From the NCBI RefSeq assembly GCF_007859865.1, contig NZ_SJPI01000001.1, positions 3,419,241 to 3,483,240 on the forward strand: 64,000 nt of DNA. Direction: 5' to 3'. A program made the position numbers and the translations under genes. Every line of letters starts with the position of its first letter. The first letter of the stretch is position 1. Positions 27,078 to 34,885 of the stretch are shown here, one piece after another. Under the pieces are notes generated by a model. The model had not been told where the DNA came from, ran no database searches, and saw nothing but the letters and a program-made list of their open reading frames with translations. Source of the stretch: Rubripirellula amarantea (lineage in GTDB: Bacteria > Planctomycetota > Planctomycetia > Pirellulales > Pirellulaceae).

Positions 27078-30000
27078 TGGCCAATGAACTCACTGTCGGC
27101 GAAAACTGAATCGCGAACTTCGTCACGGTCGTGATGAGCAATTTGCTGCGGTGCTAGAACAAACTCTGCCTCGCTTGAACCGTCGTTGCTGATGCGAGCG
27201 AGTTGATTGATCACGCGAAGTGCATCGAGCGCGGTGACGGAACCGTCATCGTTTTGGTCGTAATAGAAACCCGGCCAAGGGTCGACGGAGGTTGGATCAT
27301 TCAGAACACCCGTGGCCATGTCGGAATAGCTTCCGCGAGCCAGTTCGTTGATGATCACCAACGCGTCGCCGGCGGTCACTTCGCCATTGTTGTTAACGTC
27401 GCTAGGCGAAGCGATATTGTGCCATCCGCTGCCAAAGTTGGCTTGGACAAAGGTTCCAAGCGGGTTGGCTAGATCGTTCAAGCGTACGGTCGTGAAGAAC
27501 GTTTCTGCAATGATTTCTGGATCACCCATCCGCCACAAATTGGGTTCGGTAAACATGAGGCGATCTTCTGCACCGCCAAAGACGACCACCCCGCCCGCAT
27601 CAGGATCCATTTCACGAAGTGCTGTTGGGGCGATCACCACGTTTTGAATTCCTGCATCGGAAATATCAATCGCTTCGACGCTTTCTAAGTTGATGATTCC
27701 TGAGGTGTCGAGTGTAAGATCACCAACCACTCGCACTGTATTAACGCGATCGCCGCCATCGAACCGAAGTCCCGACTCGGGAACCGAGTGTCCACCGGTT
27801 TGATCAATGGTGAGTACATTACTGAATTCATCACCGACAATGTCGTAACGGCCGATGGCACCACGGGGTGCCCGGAAAATTTCTAAGCTGCCACGCTTGA
27901 CGATGAATTCTGTGTCTGTCGATTCCAAGTTGATACGACTTCCGGCGATCGCAATCGCAGCAGTCGCCGTCAAACTTCCGTCGGTGATCTCTACCGCGTA
28001 ATCTTCAACCTCACCGTCATCCGCGCCGCCGGTTGGTAAGAGCCCGCCCGTAGTACTGACTCTAAAACGCGCGTAACTGGTTCCAGCGACAGCATTGGCG
28101 GGAACGACAAATGGGATGAAATTTTCACCGGCAACCAAGTCGATGCTGATTTGGTTGCCAAGATGTTCCGTCGTTTGATCGAACGTTCCATTGCCATCGA
28201 AATCAATCCACGCGTCGAGCTTGGCAGCCTGAGATACGTTGACACTTAATGTGGCCAGAGTTGGTGATACCGGGGACCTAATGATGGATGTGTTGAAGAC
28301 AACCCCGTCGTCACCCGAATCGGAATCCGCCGTATCACTTGGCTGACCGTTGACCTCGGTTGTTATAGCGGAACCCAAGAATGGACCGTCGACAACTTCG
28401 GTGTGAAACGGCCCGTCGTCATCCGTCAATGTACCGTAGCTTGGTGGTGCGTCCCCGTGATCCGCCTGACCCACCACATCAATTTCCACCGACAACGTGC
28501 TGGTGGTGAAGTTGACCAAGTCGTCGGGAGTAAACACAAGCGAGAGCACTTGGTTGTTGCCTTGGTCTAGCAGCGTGCCACTTGCGGGTGTGTAGACGAA
28601 CGTGCCTGGGATGTGTGCGGTCGCATTAAGCTGGACTTCGTCGATCGCTGTACCCACGAAGATGTTGGCTGGTTGATTCCAGACGATGATTGCTTCGGCG
28701 GGTGGCTGTAATTCGATGGCGCCCATGTCAGCGCGCTCATTGCCAAATTCCTCCGAGAAGCGATTGAACGGTAGGTCACGTTGATCGCTCGCCAAGACAG
28801 CACCGTCTTTGTCCATCGCTAACGCGTTGCTGGCCAAATTAATTGCGGGGCTATCCGCAGCAAGCGAATGCGATTGAGTAGGTCCACCATTGCTCGCCAA
28901 AGGCAACAGCTTTGCGTCAATGATTCCTGCTCCATCGACGGATCCTACCAAACGTCCTTCTGCGTCTGGCGTTTGGGCTTCAACCAAGCCGCTGCCTCGG
29001 TTGTCGCCGATCAATGAATAGCGAACTACCAGTTTGTTCGAATCGGCTGGCCCATCAAGGTCTGGCGTCAGGCTGCTGTTGACGTTGTTCGCATCCACCA
29101 GATTGCCAGCGATGATCGAATTGTTGACCTCAGCATTCGTCGCCGAATCGGCCACATAAATCCCGCTACCGGCTTCCCCTGAGACGTTCAAGGTGAAGGT
29201 TGCATGAGTAATCGTGGCGCTCGTCTGGTTGCCCAACCGTATGCCACCGCCTTGAGTATTCTCGGCATGGGATCGATTGTTAGAGAACGTTGAGTTAACG
29301 ATTGCGATGGGGGAACCATCGATGTTGATTCCACCGCCGTGCGAGGCTTGACCAGCAGTCTCGTTGTCGGCGAACAACGAATTCAGGATGCTGGTGTTGG
29401 TGTTGATGATCGAGATAGCGCCGCCGGGTGAATTTCCACCATCGGTATGGTTGCCGGTGACTTGAGTTGTTTCAATCGAAAGTGAACCACCGACCGTCGA
29501 GATAGCTCCCCCCAAGGAATCAGCAAGACTCGTTTGATTCCCAGTGACGATGCTTCCGCGAATGAGCAGGTTGCTCGCTTCGGAGTAGATCGCGCCTCCT
29601 CGCGCCGCCTCTCCGCTGGTTTGATTGTCTTGGATAACACCATCGCTGAAGGTGAGCGATGAAATGTTGGTCATGTAGACGGCACCGCCCGTGGATTGAT
29701 TACCTTCCACCAAATTGTCGGTCAGGTTTGTGCGATTCGCGGTGATGTCGGTGCCGAACGATGCGATCGCGCCACCGTTGGCACTCGGGCCTAAAGTACG
29801 GCTTTGGCTAATCACGGTGTCATTCAATTCGAGCGTGCCACCCCTGACATAAACAGCACCTCCGTGTGATCCGAAACCTTGCGTTGAACTCAGCGTTGTC
29901 ACAAAATCATTCAGCGTGGTTGTGCCGCCTGAAACGATTCGTATTGCGCCACCGTTGTAAGTGGTGTTAGGCACGCCATCGGTGAAACCATTCGTACCAA

Positions 30001-30394
30001 GAGTCCGTGTGTTTGTGGTGGTGAGCCCTCCAAGAGTCACGTCACTTGCACCTGACTCGATATTAAAGACGCGGCTTAGCCCTTGCGCGTCGATGGTGAG
30101 TTGGCTGGATCCCGGTCCGGTAATTGTCACCGAATCAGTGATTTCGAACTCACCCATCACCAAATCAATTTGAGCCGCTCCGGCGAATAAATCACCTTCG
30201 AAGGTGATCGTGTCAGCGCCCGCCGATGCGTTTGCTTCAATGATTGCCTCACGAAGACTTGTTTGGTTGTCCGCCCCGTCGATCGTGTCAGCAACCGTGG
30301 TCACGGCAATCGCTGCGAGAACTCGCCGACTGTCGAGCGTTTCGAGGCTCAATCGCCGGCGACGTTTGCGTGCGATGGGGGGACGGGAATTCAT
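27068..30394 (-). CDS. Large secreted beta-helix protein with GEVED and dockerin domains
   Basis: Surface or secreted protein of 1108 residues. The N-terminus is a basic Arg-rich stretch followed by LSLETLDSRRVLAA, the planctomycete LExLxxRxLLA-type export segment. Residues about 40-560 form a right-handed parallel beta-helix of the choice-of-anchor Q type (many NSxxSNN-like turns such as SIVTGNQTS, SLFADNETAGQ, STFSNNRS, ending SNGGPTQSHSLAADSPAIN). Then come an MBG-like segment (FVYTPASGTLLD), a GEVED domain (AWIDFDGNGTFDQ, GADDGEVEDYAVEI) and near the C-terminus two dockerin-like calcium loops (DVNNNGEVTAGDALVIINEL, DQNDDGSVTALDALRVINQL). Such proteins are probably adhesins or polysaccharide-binding scaffolds; the ligand is unknown. 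Confidence 0.9.
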   Translation of the reverse strand: MNSRPPIARKRRRRLSLETLDSRRVLAAIAVTTVADTIDGADNQTSLREAIIEANASAGADTITFEGDLFAGAAQIDLVMGEFEITDSVTITGPGSSQLTIDAQGLSRVFNIESGASDVTLGGLTTTNTRTLGTNGFTDGVPNTTYNGGAIRIVSGGTTTLNDFVTTLSSTQGFGSHGGAVYVRGGTLELNDTVISQSRTLGPSANGGAIASFGTDITANRTNLTDNLVEGNQSTGGAVYMTNISSLTFSDGVIQDNQTSGEAARGGAIYSEASNLLIRGSIVTGNQTSLADSLGGAISTVGGSLSIETTQVTGNHTDGGNSPGGAISIINTNTSILNSLFADNETAGQASHGGGINIDGSPIAIVNSTFSNNRSHAENTQGGGIRLGNQTSATITHATFTLNVSGEAGSGIYVADSATNAEVNNSIIAGNLVDANNVNSSLTPDLDGPADSNKLVVRYSLIGDNRGSGLVEAQTPDAEGRLVGSVDGAGIIDAKLLPLASNGGPTQSHSLAADSPAINLASNALAMDKDGAVLASDQRDLPFNRFSEEFGNERADMGAIELQPPAEAIIVWNQPANIFVGTAIDEVQLNATAHIPGTFVYTPASGTLLDQGNNQVLSLVFTPDDLVNFTTSTLSVEIDVVGQADHGDAPPSYGTLTDDDGPFHTEVVDGPFLGSAITTEVNGQPSDTADSDSGDDGVVFNTSIIRSPVSPTLATLSVNVSQAAKLDAWIDFDGNGTFDQTTEHLGNQISIDLVAGENFIPFVVPANAVAGTSYARFRVSTTGGLLPTGGADDGEVEDYAVEITDGSLTATAAIAIAGSRINLESTDTEFIVKRGSLEIFRAPRGAIGRYDIVGDEFSNVLTIDQTGGHSVPESGLRFDGGDRVNTVRVVGDLTLDTSGIINLESVEAIDISDAGIQNVVIAPTALREMDPDAGGVVVFGGAEDRLMFTEPNLWRMGDPEIIAETFFTTVRLNDLANPLGTFVQANFGSGWHNIASPSDVNNNGEVTAGDALVIINELARGSYSDMATGVLNDPTSVDPWPGFYYDQNDDGSVTALDALRVINQLARISNDGSSEAEFVLAPQQIAHHDRDEVRDSVFADSEFIGQLN

Positions 30395-30608
30395 CGTGGT
30401 GACTCACAATGCGAAAAAAGGTGCTTGTCAAAGGGCAACGCCATCGAGAACGGGCCTTGCCGTGTGCCCTCTATCAGACGCTTGGGTGCCGAAAAAGGTC
30501 CGCCGCACATGGTTTCTCTACGGCAAATTAGCACTTTTTCGTCTTGCGAGCCTTAGTTTAGTCCATCGATGCACCGATCAAGCGCGAGTTGCCCGACCCG
30601 CAACGATG

Positions 30609-31586
30609 TCACTCGTAGATTGGGTAAAATGTGTTAAATGCAGCCTCGCAGAAATCACCAGGGTCGTTGAATCGGCGACCTTGGTCGAGACCGCTGATTT
30701 GGCTCATTTGCGACTCTGAGAGCGAGAAGTCAAAGATGTCGAAGTTTTCCTGAAGCCGTTCCACCCGAGAGCTTTTCGGCACCACGGCGGTCCCGCGTTG
30801 GACTCCCCATCGCAACAGGACCTGTGCCGGCGTGCGAGAGACTTCCTTTGCAATCGAAACCACGGTGGGATGGACCAGCAGCGATTCGCTTTGCTCTGCC
30901 ATGTTCAGTTCAAAGTACGATTGTGCACCGAGAGGCGAAAACGCGGTCACGCCGATTTTCTCTTCGTGGCAGTAGCGAAGCAATTTTTGTTGAGTCAGGT
31001 AGGGATGCATTTCGACTTGCAACATAGCCGGCCGAACTTCGGCTTGGTTGATCAAGTCACGCAGCAGTGATACCCCAAAGTTGCAAACACCAATCTCTTT
31101 GACTAAGCCCGCGGTCACGAGAGATTCCATCGCTCGCCATGTATCGATGATCGGCACACGATCACTCTCGACCTTCGGGTCCGCCGCATCCGGGTCAAAG
31201 AACCAACCCGGTGGATACCGTTTTTCAATGGGTACAAATTTTTGGGCGATGGGAAAGTGGATCAAATACAAATCCAAATAATCCAAACCCAAATCGGCCA
31301 ACGACTTTTCGCAAGCCATGCGAACATGTTCGGGACGATGAAAGGTGTTCCACAATTTCGAGGTAATGTGCAACTGGTCACGTTCGACCAAACCGTCATC
31401 AAGAGCGAGGCGGATTCCTTCGCCGGCTTCGATTTCATTGCCGTAATCACAAGCCGCATCAAAATGACGGTAGCCAATTTCAATAGCCGATCGGACCAGG
31501 GAAGCTGTTTTGTCGTTAGCAATCTTCCAAAGACCCAAGCCAATGGAATCGACGTTGGTGCCGCTAGCGAGTGTGATCTTCTGCAT
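30609..31586 (-). CDS. Aldo/keto reductase
   Basis: NADPH-dependent carbonyl reductase with a TIM barrel, 325 residues, cytoplasmic. The catalytic tetrad can be read as Asp in RHFDAACDYG, Tyr in the same motif (DYGNE), Lys in HITSKLW and His in YLIHFPI. The coenzyme-binding C-terminal part has TAVVPKSSRVERLQENFDIFDF. The pattern is that of AKR families acting on aldoses or xylose-like sugars (aldose reductase/xylose reductase type), which would fit a sugar-degrading organism, but sequence alone does not give the substrate. It is 49 bases downstream of a quinone reductase-like gene on the same strand, so both may be co-transcribed. Confidence 0.9.
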   Translation of the reverse strand: MQKITLASGTNVDSIGLGLWKIANDKTASLVRSAIEIGYRHFDAACDYGNEIEAGEGIRLALDDGLVERDQLHITSKLWNTFHRPEHVRMACEKSLADLGLDYLDLYLIHFPIAQKFVPIEKRYPPGWFFDPDAADPKVESDRVPIIDTWRAMESLVTAGLVKEIGVCNFGVSLLRDLINQAEVRPAMLQVEMHPYLTQQKLLRYCHEEKIGVTAFSPLGAQSYFELNMAEQSESLLVHPTVVSIAKEVSRTPAQVLLRWGVQRGTAVVPKSSRVERLQENFDIFDFSLSESQMSQISGLDQGRRFNDPGDFCEAAFNTFYPIYE

Positions 31587-31635
31587 AAGAAAGTCTTGGT
31601 GTCGAGGAGTTCAAGAGAGCCGATGTCGGGTCAAG

Positions 31636-32631
31636 TTATCCCATGGTCACAATGATTTTACCAGTCAACGCTCCCTTCCCTTCAAGCGTTGATTGTTCTT
31701 GCAGACGATGAGCCTCGGCGGCTTGTTCAAGAGGGAACGTTGCACCGATGTTAGATTTCAATGTTCCCTTTTGCATCCAGCGATTGATGTCTTCGGCAGC
31801 GGCTCGCATTTCCACGGGCGTCGCTTTGAACATCACGAATCCATGCAGTGAACATTCTTTGACGTAGAACGGACCCACCGGAAACTCGGGGCGAGCATCG
31901 CGTCCCGCCATCAACACCATCCGCCCACGTTCGGACAAGACGCTAATCGCCATGTCGAAGTCGGGTTGTCGACGAGTTTCCCAAAATACGTTGACACCTT
32001 TGGGAGCTTCCGCTTTGGTGACTTCTTCGATGGATTGCCCGTGATAGTTGATCGCAACGTCGGCGCCCAACTCGATGACCCGTTCGCACTTGCTGGCCGA
32101 GCCTGCGGTCGCAATCACGCGTGCGCCGATAGCCTTCGCCATTTGAACGACCATCGAACCGACACCGCCGGTGCCGCCGATAACAAGGATCGTTTCGCCG
32201 GCCTGCAGTTTCGCTTCACGGAAGAGTCCCAGGTGAGCGGTGACAGCCACCAACGCGTTCGCGGCAGCATCTTGGAAGGAAACAGAATCCGGCAGCGGAA
32301 AACACCATTGGGAATCAATTGCGATCTTTTCAGCGAAGGTTCCTTGCCGGCCCAGTAGTCCTTGGTTGGTGCACCAAACGCGGTCACCAACTTGCAGGTT
32401 GTTGACATTTTCGCCTACCGCTTCGATGGTGCCGGCTGCATCGCAACCAGGGCAGTACTTCGAAGGTAATTCCGCCGCGATCAAACCGGACCGCACATAG
32501 GTGTCGATTGGGTTGACCGATGCTGCGTGAACTCGGATTAGGACTTGGTTTTCACTGACAATGGGATCCTTGAGTTCGCCGTATTGAATGACCTCAGGAC
32601 CGCCCGTTTGTGTGAGATATGCCGCTTTCAT
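31636..32631 (-). CDS. NADPH:quinone reductase-like medium-chain dehydrogenase
   Basis: Zinc-independent medium-chain dehydrogenase of 331 residues. The N-terminal GroES-like domain has NPIDTYVRSG and GCDAAGTIEAVGENV; the Rossmann domain has ILVIGGTGGVGSMVVQMAKAIGARVIA and SKCERVIELGADVAINY, which bind NADPH. The zinc-binding residues of alcohol dehydrogenases are absent. The closest well-known group is quinone oxidoreductase (QOR/crystallin zeta type), which reduces quinones or unsaturated ketones. A strong aggag ribosome binding site precedes the ATG. It is upstream of the aldo/keto reductase on the same strand, and the pair may detoxify reactive carbonyls. Confidence 0.9.
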   Translation of the reverse strand: MKAAYLTQTGGPEVIQYGELKDPIVSENQVLIRVHAASVNPIDTYVRSGLIAAELPSKYCPGCDAAGTIEAVGENVNNLQVGDRVWCTNQGLLGRQGTFAEKIAIDSQWCFPLPDSVSFQDAAANALVAVTAHLGLFREAKLQAGETILVIGGTGGVGSMVVQMAKAIGARVIATAGSASKCERVIELGADVAINYHGQSIEEVTKAEAPKGVNVFWETRRQPDFDMAISVLSERGRMVLMAGRDARPEFPVGPFYVKECSLHGFVMFKATPVEMRAAAEDINRWMQKGTLKSNIGATFPLEQAAEAHRLQEQSTLEGKGALTGKIIVTMG

Positions 32632-32949
32632 GATTCATTTCTCCTGTGCAAATTAGAGCGAGGTAATGGGAGTTTGCGGAGATGGGCAGAGTCGCGAATT
32701 TTCCCAAGTGTCGCGATTCCCAGTGTTCTGCGTTAGAGAATACGTGTTCTGCGCTAGATATTACGTGTTCTGCACTAGAGATTACGTGTTCTGCACTAGA
32801 TACGAGAATATGGCGGGAATCGATTGGAGATGGCCATTTGCTTTACTGTGGCCGCGCTGCACGCGTATCATGTACGCTCCGTCACGCTGCGCCAGCGCCT
32901 GCCGTGGTCGGACCAGACCATGTGAATCCCTTCCCTTTAATTTATTGGA
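32632..32949. other. Intergenic region with tandem repeat
   Basis: This gap of about 318 bases lies between the divergent quinone reductase and Cys-rich protein genes. It holds the 21-bp tandem repeat at 32723-32806, which is listed separately. I see no RNA gene or clear promoter boxes in the rest. Confidence 0.5.
32723..32806. repeat. 21-bp tandem repeat, four copies
   Basis: Four adjoining 21-bp units starting gtgttctgc(g/a)(t/c)tag at 32723, 32744, 32765 and 32786; the last is diverged at its end. It sits upstream of the Cys-rich secreted protein gene. Because 21 is a multiple of three, an artificial frame stays open across it. Confidence 0.85.
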
Positions 32950-33651
32950 ATGAAGATGAAACGACTGATGACGTCCCTGATGGCTTTGGCAATGATTGCG
33001 TCGGTGAGTGTTGCCGATGAAGCTGCTTCCGGAACCGAAAAGGCATGCTCGGGCAAGACATGTGCTCTTGAAGGCAGTGCTTGCAGCGGAGCTGGGTGCC
33101 CGATCGAAACTGCCATGTCAAAGCTGCCCGCGATGACTTACTTAGTTGGCACCGAATCCACTTCATGCAGTGTGTCGGCTGAGAAATTGTCTGCCGAGCA
33201 CAACGTGCCAGTGAAGTACGTGGCGATGAAGAAGACGTTTGACAGCAAGGCTGACGCGATGTCAGCTTTGGCGGAAGAGACCGAACAGTTCGTTTCAACA
33301 TTCGTATCGACAAAGAAGTGTGACGTGAGCGGTAAGTTCACCGTCGCTGGTAAAGAACTTTGTTGCGAAGTGATGGCCGGTGAGCGTGCCGAGATTGCTA
33401 AGAAAGCAATGGATTCGGTCGAGATGACATACTTGGTCGGCACCGAAGAGTGCTCATGCCCCAACCAAGCTGCTACCTTGGCGAAGGCAAGCGGAACAGA
33501 AAAGCAATTCGTGATCGCTGGCGAAAAGACATGCTGCAGCATCGACGCTCGCGTACGTTTGGCTCATGCCAAGTACAAGGCGGCCGTAACCGCACTTGCG
33601 AAAGCTGACGCTCCTGCCGACAACGACGAAGAAGAGTCGGCGAACCTGTAA
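32950..33651 (+). CDS. Cys-rich exported protein with internal duplication
   Basis: I do not recognise this 233-residue family. It has a signal peptide (about 1-22), then a short Cys-rich segment (four to five Cys at 33-50), and two homologous halves. Each half begins MTYLVGTE (residues 62 and 149), is followed by one or two Cys (73; 158 and 160), and ends with VAGKELCC or IAGEKTCC (Cys pairs at 128-129 and 175-176). The paired cysteines suggest metal binding or disulfide bonding in the periplasm. The tail is acidic. The gene has its own strong terminator downstream and a tandem repeat upstream, so it is likely transcribed alone. Confidence 0.8.
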   Translation: MKMKRLMTSLMALAMIASVSVADEAASGTEKACSGKTCALEGSACSGAGCPIETAMSKLPAMTYLVGTESTSCSVSAEKLSAEHNVPVKYVAMKKTFDSKADAMSALAEETEQFVSTFVSTKKCDVSGKFTVAGKELCCEVMAGERAEIAKKAMDSVEMTYLVGTEECSCPNQAATLAKASGTEKQFVIAGEKTCCSIDARVRLAHAKYKAAVTALAKADAPADNDEEESANL

Positions 33652-33706
33652 TCCGGTTTCGTCTTTAGCAGACAAGAACTCTGGATTCTTCATGACCGAA
33701 AAATTG

Positions 33707-33743
33707 AACGCAGCTCGCGCATCTCGCGAGCTGCGTTTTTTTT
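33707..33743 (+). terminator. Rho-independent terminator
   Basis: A perfect 13-bp stem (33707-33719 with 33725-33737) closes a five-base loop and runs directly into eight T residues (33736-33743). It ends transcription of the Cys-rich protein gene and lies between it and the convergent TraB-like gene. Confidence 0.93.
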
Positions 33744-33822
33744 CGTTGCAGGAGTTTCATCAAAAATGGTCAAGCTTTAGACCGAGCGATGCTAACGGAT
33801 TCACCATGCCAAACCGCAGCGG

Positions 33823-34794
33823 TTAGTTGCGAGTCAAATCCCAAGCGTCCAACCAAGTGGTTGTGGTGGGCTTCATGCCGAAGTCTTGTTCCAACCGTTC
33901 CGCCATGTCGGGTAAGTGCCCCGCACCATAGAAAACCGCAAGCTTACTTTTGCCCGCATTCAATTCTTCGGTCAGGATCGTAAACGCTTTCGCATTTCGA
34001 CCTTTGATCAAAGTGTTTTCACCATTGGCATCATCCATGCCAGCCGAGACAAGTTCGATATCGACAAGCTGTCGTGCCATCGCTTGCTTCATTTTCTTAG
34101 AACGGTCATCGCTAAACAACGCCAGCAAGACTCCTGCATCTCCACCGCTGGCCGCTTGCGATGCCAAACCAGCCCCCATCATCCTCGCAAGCATCTTCCA
34201 AACGCTGTCGCCACGACGTTCAAGGTCTTCCGCGAACTCCTCGGGGCTCATGTCAGCATGTTTGAAGTTTTCGGCCATGTAATCGATTAGTTCAAGCTGA
34301 TACTCGAGGTTCAGCATGTCTTTCATTCCCGTTTGCACGGACGCTAAAAGAGAACGGCGTTCTTCAAGATCTTCGGGCCGAATTCGAGTTCCATCGGGGG
34401 CAACGAGTTCATACAGAACACTGTCGTACTTGGACAACCGAGTGTTCAGGTCTTCGTAGTACTCGCCCTGGCCGATGTGAACCACACCGACAAGGTCGAC
34501 GATCGCACCATCGTATCGCGTGCCCGGTTGACCGACGAAGCGAACGATCGCTGTCTGCAATGCTTTCAGCTTTTCGTCGTCGGACTTGTCCAACCGCATG
34601 TAAAGCTCTTCGGGACCAACCTTCGACGGATCCTCCGCGGCCTCATCGGGCTCGGCCTTGTCGTCTGACTTGGCTGACTCAGGAAGCGCAACTTTTTCTT
34701 CCGACGCTGGCGGAGTAGCCACGTCACTTTGCGCCATGCATCGTTCAGCGAAAAAAGCGAACAAAAGCAATAACAGGGCGGCGAACAAACGCAT
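33823..34794 (-). CDS. TraB/GumN-like exported protein
   Basis: Exported protein of 323 residues with a signal peptide (about 1-21, ending CMAQS), followed by an acidic low-complexity stretch (about 25-55). The core resembles the TraB/GumN/Tiki superfamily of putative metalloproteases: a first motif with GVVHIGQGEYYEDLNTRL (GxxH type) and YDSVLYELV carrying the paired Glu, and a last motif FYGAGHLPDMAERL. Between them is a helical region. Tiki proteins are metal-dependent proteases in animals; the bacterial members have no proven function. It is convergent with the Cys-rich protein gene and divergent from hrpB. Confidence 0.8.
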   Translation of the reverse strand: MRLFAALLLLLFAFFAERCMAQSDVATPPASEEKVALPESAKSDDKAEPDEAAEDPSKVGPEELYMRLDKSDDEKLKALQTAIVRFVGQPGTRYDGAIVDLVGVVHIGQGEYYEDLNTRLSKYDSVLYELVAPDGTRIRPEDLEERRSLLASVQTGMKDMLNLEYQLELIDYMAENFKHADMSPEEFAEDLERRGDSVWKMLARMMGAGLASQAASGGDAGVLLALFSDDRSKKMKQAMARQLVDIELVSAGMDDANGENTLIKGRNAKAFTILTEELNAGKSKLAVFYGAGHLPDMAERLEQDFGMKPTTTTWLDAWDLTRN

Positions 34795-34885
34795 GACAGA
34801 TCTCGGTTTTTAGTGAGGGAGGTAAGTTGTTGCCGTAAGATTCCTCAGTATAGCGTTTTATCCCTTTCTTGGTACAAACGTCCGG

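Noticed and set aside
32666-32953. A 95-codon plus-strand frame across the 21-bp repeat
   Set aside because: The unit is a multiple of three, so the frame stays open by chance; the product is the repeat (VFCxR..Y) plus unrelated sequence.
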